Source of the DNA: UBA4877 sp002399285
Lineage (GTDB): Bacteria > Bacillota > Thermoanaerobacteria > Thermoanaerobacterales > UBA4877
Reading direction: 5' to 3'
Assembly: GCA_036771835.1 (NCBI GenBank)
Contig: DAIPGN010000015.1
Coordinates: forward strand, 1-57,847
Length of the DNA stretch: 57,847 nt
Shown: piece after piece, positions 26,162 to 35,620 of the stretch
Numbering within the stretch: the stretch's first letter is position 1
How the letters are laid out: each line of letters starts with the position of its first letter
Notes under the pieces: generated by a model
Database searches by the model: none
Told to the model about the DNA's origin: nothing
The model's input: the letters and a program-made list of their open reading frames with translations, nothing else
Program-made: the position numbers and the translations under genes

Positions 26162-28474
26162 TTATCGTTTCCTTTTGATCTCCCTCAGCACCTTCTCAGG
26201 GGTCAAGGGAAAATCCTTTATCCTTATCCCCAGCGCGTCATACAGGGCATTGGCTATCGCCGGCGCGGGCCCGTTTATGTTTATCTCCGCCGCCGACTTG
26301 GCGCCGTATGGGCCCGTAGGCTCGTAAGTCTCCGCCAATATCGGAACGATCTCGGGCATATCCCTGGCTGAAAATATTTTATAGTCCGCGAAACTGCCGT
26401 TCAGCATCTTTCCGCTTTTATCAAAGATATACTCCTCCGTGAGGGCATAACCCAGTCCCTCGGAGACCGCGCCGTAAACCTGTCCCTTTACCAATTCGGG
26501 GTTTATGGCCTGGCCGCAGTCCATGGCAGCCACATATTTGATCGGTTTTATAATGCCGGTCTCCTCATCCACTTCTATTTCGGCGAAGTGGGCCGCAAAT
26601 GGAGGCGGCGAATAGGGCGATACCATGGAGGCGGAGGCGATTATCTGATGCAGATTGTCAACATAGAGGGAATTACAGGCAATCTCCGAAAGAGACAGCG
26701 ATTTGCCGCTGGACCTGCTTATCACCCTTCCGCCCTCCAGCACGAAGTCCTTGCCGTCTATCTCGCCCAACATTTCCTTGGCCACGTCGATGATCTGTTC
26801 CCTCACGGACATGGCGGCCTTCCATGCGGCGCTCCCCGAGATATATAGTCCGCTGGACGCATATGCGCCCACGTCAAAGGGAGTGAGATCAGTATCGGAC
26901 GCATAGACTATGATATCCTCCGGACGCACGCCCAGCGTCTCGGCCACGATCTGGCTTGCAACAGTGTCCAGGCCGGTGCCCAGATCGGTGCCGCCGTACA
27001 AAAGGTTAAAGGAACCGTCCTCATTCATCTTTAAGGTCGCGGCTCCCATATCCACCATGGCTATGGCAGAACCCTGCATCAGCATTGCCATTCCTATCCC
27101 GCGCACCTTGCTTCCGTTTCTGATGTGTTCCCCGTGCTTTTCATGCCAGCCTATCTCCTTGGCTCCCCTGTCCAAAAGCTCATCCATCGCGCAGCTCCTT
27201 ATTATCTGCTCGACGCCTTCCTTGCCTTCGCCAAGGGCCTTGAATACGGGCGAAGTCTCCCCTTCTCTTATGTGGTTCTTCCTTCTGAATTCCACGGGGT
27301 CCATACCCATCTTATATGCCAGCTCATCGGTCACCTGCTCCAGCGCGGCATAGGCCTGAGGAGCGCCGTATCCCCTGTTGGCTCCCGACACTGGAAGATT
27401 GGTGTATACTATATCGGCCATATACTCTATGGCCTTGGCCTTGTTATACAGAGGCAGCGACTTCGAGCCCGTATTTGACGCCACTGTGAGCCCGTGAGAT
27501 CCGTATGCTCCGGTATTGCTGAGCACATGCATGCTTACGGCATTGACTATGCCGCCTCTGTCCGCACCGATCTTGACCGTGATCTCCATGGGATGACGGG
27601 TCCTGGTGGACATCAGCTCCTCTTTCCGTGAACATATGGCTCTCGCCGGCCTGCCTGTCTTCAAGGTCACATAGGCGCAGACGTCCTCCAGTATGATCTC
27701 CTGCTTCGTGCCGAATCCGCCGCCCGTGCGCGGCTTTATGACCCGAACGTTCTTTACCGGTATTTCCAGCACCTGGGCCACTATCCGCCTTACATGGAAG
27801 GGGACCTGCGTGGACGTCCTTATGACGATCCTCCCGTATTCATCGAGACATGTGATGGTGACGTGGGGCTCTATGGGGGTTATCTGCATATATTGAGTGC
27901 TTATGGTATCTTCCACCGTATAAGCGGATTTTTTAAATTCCTCCCCGACGTCGCCAACCTTCATCTCTATCTTTGCGGCAATGTTGCGCTTGGGATCGTA
28001 TGCACCCGTTATCTCCGGCTCGTCATGGATGACCGGTGCGTTTTCCTTCATGGCGTCATGGGCATCCAAAACAGCCGGGAGGATTTTATATTTTACATCT
28101 ATGAGCTTCAATGCTTCGCAGGCGGCCTCTTCACTGTCTGCAGCGACGGCGGCCACCCTGTCTCCCACAAATCTCATCTTGCCGTTGAACATATAGCTGT
28201 CATAGGGCGACGGCTCCGGCCAGCCCTGGCCCGCCGTTGTGTGTATGACACGGGGAGTATTCTTGTTAGTGAGCACCATGGCGACGCCGGGATAGGCCTC
28301 CGCCTTAGAGGTATCTATTTCCTCTATTAATGCATGAGGGTATGGGGAGTACATCATCTTTATATGCAGCATATTATCCAGAGAGATATCGTCGGTAAAC
28401 ACGGCCTGGCCGGTCACCAGTGACATTGCATCCCTTTTCTCCTCATTTATCCCAATGGATCTACGCCCTGTCAT
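26162..28474 (-). CDS. Molybdenum hydroxylase large subunit A (XdhD-like)
   Basis: 770 residues. Aldehyde oxidase/xanthine dehydrogenase a/b hammerhead domain at the N-terminus (AVFTDDISLDNML) then molybdopterin-binding parts: RTGGGFGTKQEIILEDV, SGANRGYGAPQ and GPYGAKSAAEI with the catalytic glutamate. The family hydroxylates purines. Next to yqeB/yqeC-type accessory genes it probably carries the labile selenium ligand of selenium-dependent hydroxylases (inference). The gene overlaps the following Fe-S subunit and completes a full Mo/Fe-S/FAD set. Confidence 0.93.
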   Translation of the reverse strand: MTGRRSIGINEEKRDAMSLVTGQAVFTDDISLDNMLHIKMMYSPYPHALIEEIDTSKAEAYPGVAMVLTNKNTPRVIHTTAGQGWPEPSPYDSYMFNGKMRFVGDRVAAVAADSEEAACEALKLIDVKYKILPAVLDAHDAMKENAPVIHDEPEITGAYDPKRNIAAKIEMKVGDVGEEFKKSAYTVEDTISTQYMQITPIEPHVTITCLDEYGRIVIRTSTQVPFHVRRIVAQVLEIPVKNVRVIKPRTGGGFGTKQEIILEDVCAYVTLKTGRPARAICSRKEELMSTRTRHPMEITVKIGADRGGIVNAVSMHVLSNTGAYGSHGLTVASNTGSKSLPLYNKAKAIEYMADIVYTNLPVSGANRGYGAPQAYAALEQVTDELAYKMGMDPVEFRRKNHIREGETSPVFKALGEGKEGVEQIIRSCAMDELLDRGAKEIGWHEKHGEHIRNGSKVRGIGMAMLMQGSAIAMVDMGAATLKMNEDGSFNLLYGGTDLGTGLDTVASQIVAETLGVRPEDIIVYASDTDLTPFDVGAYASSGLYISGSAAWKAAMSVREQIIDVAKEMLGEIDGKDFVLEGGRVISRSSGKSLSLSEIACNSLYVDNLHQIIASASMVSPYSPPPFAAHFAEIEVDEETGIIKPIKYVAAMDCGQAINPELVKGQVYGAVSEGLGYALTEEYIFDKSGKMLNGSFADYKIFSARDMPEIVPILAETYEPTGPYGAKSAAEININGPAPAIANALYDALGIRIKDFPLTPEKVLREIKRKR

Positions 28475-28943
28475 CGTTTTCCGCCTCCCTCATCATTTCT
28501 GCCGCCATCTTCACGGCCGCGACCTGCTGAGCATACCCCGAACAGCGGCACAGATTCCCGTCTAAAGCCATCCTTATGTCCTCCTCGCTGGGATCGGGAT
28601 CTCTAAGAAGCAACGCGTAGGCGGAGAGTATCTGTCCCGGGGTACAGTAACCGCACTGCACCGCACCATATTTGACAAACGCCTGCTGAATGAGATGCGG
28701 GTTCGTGATATCTCCCAGCCCTTTTACGGTAGTGATCTTGGCGCCGCACACCCCGGCCGCCGGCACCATACAGCTTGCATACGGGATATTGTCTATCAGG
28801 ACGGTACAGGCGCCGCACAGTCCTTCATAGCAGTCGCCCTTTACCTCCATGTATCCGTTGTCCTTGAGCACGTCCAGCAGCCGGTCTCCCGGCGATATAT
28901 CAAACCTCTTCTCTTTCCCGTTGATCCTATAGACCGCTTCCAT
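28461..28943 (-). CDS. Molybdenum hydroxylase [2Fe-2S] subunit A
   Basis: 160 residues with two [2Fe-2S] motifs, CYEGLCGACTVLI and CGYCTPGQILSA / LCRCSGYAQQV. It carries electrons from the molybdenum site to FAD. It overlaps genes on both sides, indicating coupled synthesis with large subunit A and FAD subunit A. Confidence 0.92.
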   Translation of the reverse strand: MEAVYRINGKEKRFDISPGDRLLDVLKDNGYMEVKGDCYEGLCGACTVLIDNIPYASCMVPAAGVCGAKITTVKGLGDITNPHLIQQAFVKYGAVQCGYCTPGQILSAYALLLRDPDPSEEDIRMALDGNLCRCSGYAQQVAAVKMAAEMMREAENDDRA

Positions 28944-29784
28944 CTTTTACACCCGCCCTCCTGAGAATGCGCCCGGCGAATACCCCCGCCAGGTGCCTTC
29001 TGTACTCGCCGCTTATCCTGTAATCGTCCGAGGCATTCAGGTTTTGCTCAACATAGGCTGAAAATTCGCCGGCAGTCTTCTCATCCAGGCTCCTGCCCCT
29101 GAGGAAGTCCTCCCCCTCGCCGAATCTTTCCGTGGGGCTTTTGCCGCAGCCCGCGGCTATCGACACGTCCCGTATGACGTTCCCCTCCGTCTTGAACATT
29201 ATCGCAATATTGACAAGCGGGCTGTCGGTGGCTGTCCTTACGAACCTTTCCATGCCGAAGTTATAGCTGGAATAATCCTTATTGAGGCATATCCCCTTTA
29301 TGATTGCCCCCTTGACAGCTTCAAAGCGGCCGTAAAAGTCATCCAGGGATATCCTGCTTTGCCCGTTTTCGCCAAAAATGACGACGTCCGCTCTGGCGGC
29401 CAAGAGCGCGGTGGCAATATCTGAAAAACGCCTGTCCGGTATAAGCGCGCCGCCTATGGTCATCTGATTCCTGATGAGCTCCGTAGAGACGCCCTTTAAA
29501 ACCCCGGTCAGCTGTCCACCCATGTAGTTCTTTGCCGTACCGGAATGTATAAGTTCATTGAGTGGCACCCTGCTCCCTATTCTTACCTCATTTCCATTTT
29601 CGGTTATATCCTTGAGCCCGATCCCGTCCAAGAAAATAAGAGCCTTTACATTATCGTCGTTTGCCGCCGCTATACCCAGGCCGCCTCCCACGACTGCAGC
29701 TTCGCCCTCATGAGCGTGCAGTATCCGCAGTGCCTCCTCCAGCGTGTCCGGACGGTAGCATTCTTCAATGCCCGAGATCCTCAT
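28927..29784 (-). CDS. Molybdenum hydroxylase FAD subunit A
   Basis: 285 residues of the CO-dehydrogenase/xanthine dehydrogenase FAD-binding family. The usual AGGTDL flavin loop is replaced by VGGGLGIAAAND, and the second flavin motif is MTIGGALIPDRRFSD. The divergence compared with FAD subunit B is clear. It passes electrons to NAD or another acceptor. Confidence 0.88.
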   Translation of the reverse strand: MRISGIEECYRPDTLEEALRILHAHEGEAAVVGGGLGIAAANDDNVKALIFLDGIGLKDITENGNEVRIGSRVPLNELIHSGTAKNYMGGQLTGVLKGVSTELIRNQMTIGGALIPDRRFSDIATALLAARADVVIFGENGQSRISLDDFYGRFEAVKGAIIKGICLNKDYSSYNFGMERFVRTATDSPLVNIAIMFKTEGNVIRDVSIAAGCGKSPTERFGEGEDFLRGRSLDEKTAGEFSAYVEQNLNASDDYRISGEYRRHLAGVFAGRILRRAGVKDGSGL

Positions 29785-29805
29785 AGCCAGCCCCCCTCGT
29801 TTTGA

Positions 29806-31164
29806 TCATGATTCCAGAAGCTTTTTGGAAATACGGTTTTGCTCCTGTACAATTGCCTTTTCATCCAGCTTTGTGAAATGTCCGTCCTCTATCAGCACGT
29901 CGCCGTTTATCATGGAGAAATCCACCGCCTTGGCATCGCAGAGTACCAATGATGCCACAGGATCGGAGAGCCCTCCGGCAAACTCCAGTCTATCCAGCCT
30001 AAATCCTATGATATCCGCAGCCTTGCCCACCTCTAAGGAACCTATCTCCTTATCCATCCTCATGACCTTGGCTCCGCCCATGTTGCCCATATAGAGCGCT
30101 TCCCGCGGAGTTATGGCGTCGGAGCCGTATTTGACCCGCTGAAGCAGTAGAGTATTCCTGATCTCTAAAAGGAAATTGCCGGAATCATTGCTGGCGCTGC
30201 CGTCGACCCCCAAGCCGATCCTCATGCCGGCGTTCTTCATCTTGGTGACCGGGGCTATGCCCGAACCCAGACGCATGTTCGACGTAGGACAGTGAGCCAG
30301 GCCCACGTCATGCTCGGCAAGTTTCTTTATATCCTCATCCGATACCCATACCATGTGGGTAAACCATGCCCGCGGGTTTAACCATCCCAAGCTCTCCATG
30401 TAATCCACGGGCTTCAATCCGAAGTGTTCGAGGCAGTAATCGTCCTCATCCTGCGTCTCCGCCACATGGGTGTTGATTATGACGTCATATTTTTCAGCCA
30501 GCCAGAGGGTGTCCTTTAGCAGCTGCTTTGTCACGGAAAACGGAGAACATGGCGCGAGCGCGACCCTCCTCATGGAGAATGGCCGCGGATCATGGTATTT
30601 CTCTATTACCCTTTCGCAGTCCCTGAGTATATCCTCTTCCTCCTGCACCACCGAGTCGGGCGGCAGTCCCCCGTCCTTCTTCGAAAGGCACATGCTGCCG
30701 CGGGTGGGGTGGAATCTCACGCCCGTAAACTGCGCCCCTTCTATCTGTGCATCCAACAGGTACGGGTGTCCCTTGGGGAAAAGATAATGATGATCGGTGG
30801 TCGTGGTGACCCCGCTCTTCATCATTTCCATTATTGCCGTCATCGTGGAGGTCCTGACGGCCTCCTCGTCGATGTTCTTCCACTTTTCATAGAGGAAGGT
30901 CAGCCAGTCGAACAACTTGGCGCTCTGTACCTCCTTTACGGCTCTGGTAAGCGATTGGTAAAAATGATGGTGCGTGTTTACAAAACCGGGAAGTATCATC
31001 ATTCCCTTTGCGGAGATCACCCTGTCGGGCTTCTGCACTTCGGCCGGGCCGCTTCCCATGCCTTTGATCACGTTGTCCTCGATATATATCCAGCCGCCCT
31101 TTATTTCCTCCATGTTTTGATTAAAAGTGGAGATAATGTCCGCATCCTTGATCAATGTCTTCAT
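29806..31164 (-). CDS. 8-oxoguanine deaminase-like amidohydrolase
   Basis: 452 residues. Metal and substrate motifs: LPGFVNTHHHFYQSLTRAV, VTTTTDHHYLFP, HVAETQDEDDYC, HMVWVSDEDI, GLAHCPTSNMRLGSG and LGVDGSASNDSG. The HCPTSNMRLGSG-type loop resembles 8-oxoguanine/guanine deaminases of the COG0402 family. It probably produces urate from 8-oxoguanine or xanthine from guanine. Its start overlaps the end of hydroxylase subunit B. Confidence 0.85.
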   Translation of the reverse strand: MKTLIKDADIISTFNQNMEEIKGGWIYIEDNVIKGMGSGPAEVQKPDRVISAKGMMILPGFVNTHHHFYQSLTRAVKEVQSAKLFDWLTFLYEKWKNIDEEAVRTSTMTAIMEMMKSGVTTTTDHHYLFPKGHPYLLDAQIEGAQFTGVRFHPTRGSMCLSKKDGGLPPDSVVQEEEDILRDCERVIEKYHDPRPFSMRRVALAPCSPFSVTKQLLKDTLWLAEKYDVIINTHVAETQDEDDYCLEHFGLKPVDYMESLGWLNPRAWFTHMVWVSDEDIKKLAEHDVGLAHCPTSNMRLGSGIAPVTKMKNAGMRIGLGVDGSASNDSGNFLLEIRNTLLLQRVKYGSDAITPREALYMGNMGGAKVMRMDKEIGSLEVGKAADIIGFRLDRLEFAGGLSDPVASLVLCDAKAVDFSMINGDVLIEDGHFTKLDEKAIVQEQNRISKKLLES

Positions 31165-33449
31165 TTTATACCTCCTTCTTTGCGCTTTAAAAGCTCATAT
31201 ATCCTTTCGGATGTGGCGGGAATACTGTAAACCCTTATCCCGGCCGCATCGTGTATGGCATTGGTCACGGCGGGAGCCGTAGGCACCATGCCTATCTCGC
31301 CTATGCCCTTAGCGCCGAACGGTCCCGTGGTCTCATAGTTTGTTACCGGGATCGTCTCTATCGTACGGGGCGAATCCTTGGCAGTCGGTATGATGTATGT
31401 GGAGAGATTGGGATTGACGACCGCACCGTTTTTGATCATCAGGTCCTCGGTGAGCGCATAACCGCAGCCCATCACAAATCCCCCTTCCGACTGTCCCTCC
31501 ATCCCGGCCTTGTTTATGACGGTGCCCGCGTCCACAGACACCACTCCGTCGGTCACGGCGGCCTGGCCGGTGAGCGTATCCACCTCCACAGCGGCGACCT
31601 GCCCGCAGCAGGAATATATATGATGTGGCAGTCCAAAAGCCCCTTCAATGGCCTTATCGGCCGTCGGCATATCAAAATGGCCCTCGCACACGGGAACGCC
31701 TCCGTTGCATGCCGCATAGCGCGCTATTTCCTCATAGTCAGAGGTCTTGCTTCCATCCTGGTCCGCACAGGCCCTGCCGTCCTCCAAAACGATCTTCTCC
31801 GCAGGAACATTCATTATCCTCGATGCCAAGACCGCGATCTTAGAATTCATATCCTCCGCAGCCAGGGCAATTGCCTTGCCCCCTGCGTAAGTAGCCCTGG
31901 ACGCCGTGGTCGGCCCCGCGTCCGGCGCATTCCCCGTGTCCCCTACGACCACCCTTATCCCTTCTATGGGGAACTTCAACGCCTCCGCCGCGATCTGAGC
32001 ATATACCGTCATCGCGCCTTGACCTATCTCCACGCATCCTACCCTTACGGTAAAACCGCCGCTGTCATTCATCTCCACTATGGCGTCTCCGTAATCCGGC
32101 AGGCCTACGCCCAGTCCCATGCCCTGCCAGGAAAGCGCCGCTCCCACGCCGCTTTTTATCCATGGCCTCTTTGTATCCTCTGCTTTAAATTTATCCCTAT
32201 GTTTCCAGAGATCGCTGTTTTCCATGGCGTCCAGCACCGCTTCGGATTCCACATCCGTGGTGATGTGATGTCCTATGGGAGATTCCTCTCCCTTCTTTAA
32301 AATATTCTTTCTGCGCAGCGCTATGGGATCGATACCTAATCTTTCAGCTATTATATCCAGCTGCGACTCCATGGCGAAAGTCACCTGGGGCACGCCGAAT
32401 CCCCTGAACGCCCCCGATATGCCGTTATTCGTATACACGCTGTAACCCTCTATATGGGTGTGGGGTATCCTATAGAGGCCGCAGCAGGATTCCAATGCCA
32501 GATTGAGTATGGCTGCTCCCAGAGAGGCATACGCTCCCGTATCGGCATATACCAACACGTCGTTGGCTGTTAAGGTGCCGTCGCTTTTCACGCCCGTCCT
32601 GTAGGTCAGGCTCATGGGGTGTCTCTTCCAATAGAATTTTATCGATTCCTCTCTGGACATGACCATCTTTACCGGCCTTCCGGTCTTTAACGCCAGAAGC
32701 GCCATGACCGGCTGAATGGTGAGCTCGTCTTTGCCGCCGAAAGCCCCTCCCACGGGACTGGATACCACCCTTATCCTCTCCTCCGGCATATCCAGGCACC
32801 TGGACAGCTGAAGCCGGTCCCGGTGCGGATAATGAGAACCCGCATAGACCGTAAGCGACCCGTCCTCTTCCACCAGCGCGGCCCCGCCCTGTGTCTCCAG
32901 AAAGACATGTTCCTGCCTACCCGTATGGTAGGTGTTTTCTATGATAAGGTCGGCATCGGCAAAACCTTCGTCGATACTGCCCTTGCTCATCTCGGTGTGG
33001 ACCAGGATATTGCCCTCCTCGTGGACCTTGGGAGCATCAGGCAGGACTGCCGCAAACAGGTCATCCACAATGGGCAGAGGCTGATACTCCACCTCTATCA
33101 AAGCGGCAGCTTTTTTCGCTATATCCTGCGTGACGGCGGCAACCGCGGCAACCGCATCGCCTATATACCTGACCTTCTCCCTGCACAGCACCGGCTGGTC
33201 CTGTATGGCTATGCCGAAGCCGTTCAGTCCGGGCACATCCTTCCATGTGATCACGGCAGCGACGCCGTCCAACGCTTCCGCCTTCGATGTGTCGATGCTC
33301 TTTATAAGGGCATGGGGATACGGCGAGCGCAGTATCTCTCCCCACAGCATGCCGTCATAGGTAAGGTCGGACATATACTTTGTGGCTCCCGTGACCTTAT
33401 CATAGGCATCCAGTCTGGGGATATTCCTGCCGACATATTTCGCAGCCAT
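31161..33449 (-). CDS. Molybdenum hydroxylase large subunit B
   Basis: About 762 residues. Motifs: GRNIPRLDAYDKVTGATKY, SPVGGAFGGKDELTIQP, SGAFRGFGVPQVTFAMES with the purine-contact arginine region, GCVEIGQGAMT and GPFGAKGIGEIGM with the catalytic glutamate. It is closer than subunit A to classic xanthine dehydrogenases. The ATG at 33447-33449 overlaps the FAD-B stop as TGATG. No Fe-S gene lies beside it; the small subunit at 16432-16899 is the likely partner. Confidence 0.93.
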   Translation of the reverse strand: MAAKYVGRNIPRLDAYDKVTGATKYMSDLTYDGMLWGEILRSPYPHALIKSIDTSKAEALDGVAAVITWKDVPGLNGFGIAIQDQPVLCREKVRYIGDAVAAVAAVTQDIAKKAAALIEVEYQPLPIVDDLFAAVLPDAPKVHEEGNILVHTEMSKGSIDEGFADADLIIENTYHTGRQEHVFLETQGGAALVEEDGSLTVYAGSHYPHRDRLQLSRCLDMPEERIRVVSSPVGGAFGGKDELTIQPVMALLALKTGRPVKMVMSREESIKFYWKRHPMSLTYRTGVKSDGTLTANDVLVYADTGAYASLGAAILNLALESCCGLYRIPHTHIEGYSVYTNNGISGAFRGFGVPQVTFAMESQLDIIAERLGIDPIALRRKNILKKGEESPIGHHITTDVESEAVLDAMENSDLWKHRDKFKAEDTKRPWIKSGVGAALSWQGMGLGVGLPDYGDAIVEMNDSGGFTVRVGCVEIGQGAMTVYAQIAAEALKFPIEGIRVVVGDTGNAPDAGPTTASRATYAGGKAIALAAEDMNSKIAVLASRIMNVPAEKIVLEDGRACADQDGSKTSDYEEIARYAACNGGVPVCEGHFDMPTADKAIEGAFGLPHHIYSCCGQVAAVEVDTLTGQAAVTDGVVSVDAGTVINKAGMEGQSEGGFVMGCGYALTEDLMIKNGAVVNPNLSTYIIPTAKDSPRTIETIPVTNYETTGPFGAKGIGEIGMVPTAPAVTNAIHDAAGIRVYSIPATSERIYELLKRKEGGIK

Positions 33450-34309
33450 CAAATCACCCCCAGTTCATACATACCTTCGCAGAATAAACTCGCGCTCATC
33501 TCGGCTCTGTAACCGGCGGAAGCCCTTACATCGCTTATCGGGGATGCGCTCTCCCTTATGCTGCGTGCTATTTCCTTCAGCATATCCGGCCCGTCTAAAG
33601 CCGAACCCGTCATCAGCTCCTCGGCCTGAGTGCATCTGATGACCGTGGGCCCTGCGGCCCCAAGGGCCACCGATGCCTTCTCTATCACCCGGCCCGGCTG
33701 GTTTACCTTGAGCAATACGGCCACATTGACTATGGATATGGCCAGCGCGTTTCTCTGCCCCAGCTTTTTGAAAAAGCCCTTCTCTCCGCCGCCCGCTTCG
33801 GGTACGGATATATCCACCAGCATCTCATTACTCTTCATGACCGTTTTGCCCGGCCCCGTATAGAAGTCCCCGATGGGCACCAGCCTCTCCCCGTCCGCGC
33901 TCTTTAGCTTCAACGCGGCTCCATGTACAAACAGGGCGGGTATGGTGTCTCCCGCAGGAGAGGCGTTCATCACATTCCCCCCGATCGTTCCCCTGTTTCT
34001 TATCTGAGGGGAGCCGACCAAAGCGCAGGCGGCTTTCAATACGGGAAGTTTATCGCATATATATGAGTCCAGTACCTCGCTATGTGTGGCAAGGGGGGCT
34101 ATGTGAACATAGCCCCTCTCCCTGATGATACCCTGCATCCCGTCCAATCGGGTTATATCTATTATATTGTCTTCCCTTACCATGTCATGTTTCAGCCTGA
34201 CCATGAGATCCGTGCCGCCGGCAAGGATCCTGGCCCGGCCCTTCATACTGTCCAAGAGTTTTAGACATTCATCCATAGAAGAAGGTGCAAAATAGTTGAA
34301 TCCCTTCAT
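33449..34309 (-). CDS. Molybdenum hydroxylase FAD subunit B
   Basis: 286 residues with both flavin motifs of the family: ILAGGTDLMVRLKHD and RGTIGGNVMNASPAGDT. It is the electron-exit subunit of hydroxylase B and is coupled to the large subunit by the overlapping TGATG. It starts 14 bases after glyA. Confidence 0.92.
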   Translation of the reverse strand: MKGFNYFAPSSMDECLKLLDSMKGRARILAGGTDLMVRLKHDMVREDNIIDITRLDGMQGIIRERGYVHIAPLATHSEVLDSYICDKLPVLKAACALVGSPQIRNRGTIGGNVMNASPAGDTIPALFVHGAALKLKSADGERLVPIGDFYTGPGKTVMKSNEMLVDISVPEAGGGEKGFFKKLGQRNALAISIVNVAVLLKVNQPGRVIEKASVALGAAGPTVIRCTQAEELMTGSALDGPDMLKEIARSIRESASPISDVRASAGYRAEMSASLFCEGMYELGVI

Positions 34310-34322
34310 AAAACCCCTTCCT

Positions 34323-35561
34323 TTATTGTCCCTGATATAATGGGAATCTGCCTGTTATTCCCGCCACCCTGTCCTTCATTGTATCCGCGCTGTAATCGCC
34401 CTTTATCACGGTGGCGATGATATCCGCTATCTCATCCATCTCGCACACGCCGAAACCTCTGGTGGTCGTAGCCGGTGTTCCCACGCGGATACCGCTGGTC
34501 ACATTGGGCCCCTTGGGGTCGTCGGGAATGGTATTCTTATTCACCGTAATGTTTATTTCCTCCAATTTCTTTTCGATATCCTTGCCGCTCACATCATACT
34601 TTCTTAAATCTATGAGCATGAGGTGATTGTCGGTCCCTCCCGATACCAGGTCGATATCCCTCTTTAGCAGGCCGTTCGCAAGGGCCTTGGCGTTTTCCAC
34701 AATCCTGCCCTGATATTGTTTAAAATCATCGGACATCGCCTCTTTGAAGCACACCGCCTTGGCTGCGATTATGTGCATCAGCGGGCCGCCCTGGGTTCCC
34801 GGGAAAATGGCCTTGTCTATCGCCTTGCCGAGCTCTTCCTTACAGAGTATGGCTCCTCCCCTGGGTCCTCTCAAGGTCTTATGAGTGGTGGTGGTCACCA
34901 CGTCGGCATAGGGAACGGGGCTCATGTGGTATCCCGCGGCGACAAGGCCCGCGATATGGGCCATATCGACCATGAGGTATGCATCCACGCTGTCGGCGAT
35001 CTCCCTTATGCGCTTAAAATCTATCTCTCTCGGATAGGCGCTGGCTCCGGCGACGATCAGCTTGGGCCCGGCCTGTTTTGCGATCCTTGCCATCTCGTCA
35101 TAGTCGATCCTGCCCGTGGCGGGATTCACGCCATAGGGTACGAAGTTAAAATACTTTCCCGATATGTTCACGGGGCTGCCATGGGTCAGATGGCCTCCAT
35201 GGGAAAGGTTCATGCCCATGACTGTGTCGCCGGGATTTAAAAGTGCAAAATAGACGGCTATATTGGCCTGAGCGCCCGAATGGGGCTGTACGTTGGCGTG
35301 TTCGGCATTAAAAAGCTTCATCAGTCTCTCTCTCGCCAGATTTTCCACCTCGTCGACAAACTGGCATCCACCGTAATATCGCTTTCCCGGATAACCCTCC
35401 GCATACTTGTTGGTGAGAACGGTGCCCATGGCCGCCATGACGGCAGGACTTACAAAGTTCTCGGAAGCGATGAGCTCTATCGTGTTCCTCTGTCTCCCCA
35501 GCTCCCTCTTTATACTTGCGGTCACCTCCGGGTCTACCTGTTCTATTGTCTTAAGTTCCAT
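34323..35561 (-). CDS. glyA: Serine hydroxymethyltransferase
   Basis: About 412 residues. Motifs: IELIASENFVS, NKYAEGYPGKRYYGG, and the PLP lysine in VVTTTTHKTLRGPRGG. It interconverts glycine and serine with methylene-THF. In this island glycine and one-carbon folate from purine breakdown could enter serine and pyruvate here (inference). The first in-frame ATG abuts the GAGGAG site, so the ATG at 35559-35561 is preferred. Confidence 0.95.
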   Translation of the reverse strand: MELKTIEQVDPEVTASIKRELGRQRNTIELIASENFVSPAVMAAMGTVLTNKYAEGYPGKRYYGGCQFVDEVENLARERLMKLFNAEHANVQPHSGAQANIAVYFALLNPGDTVMGMNLSHGGHLTHGSPVNISGKYFNFVPYGVNPATGRIDYDEMARIAKQAGPKLIVAGASAYPREIDFKRIREIADSVDAYLMVDMAHIAGLVAAGYHMSPVPYADVVTTTTHKTLRGPRGGAILCKEELGKAIDKAIFPGTQGGPLMHIIAAKAVCFKEAMSDDFKQYQGRIVENAKALANGLLKRDIDLVSGGTDNHLMLIDLRKYDVSGKDIEKKLEEINITVNKNTIPDDPKGPNVTSGIRVGTPATTTRGFGVCEMDEIADIIATVIKGDYSADTMKDRVAGITGRFPLYQGQ

Positions 35562-35620
35562 AACATTAAACATCTCCTCGTCGTAGTGTAATTATATTGC
35601 ATATATCTCTATATTCTCTA

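Noticed and set aside
31251..32300. Plus-strand open frame of 349 residues
   Set aside because: Antisense of hydroxylase large subunit B; no recognisable domain.
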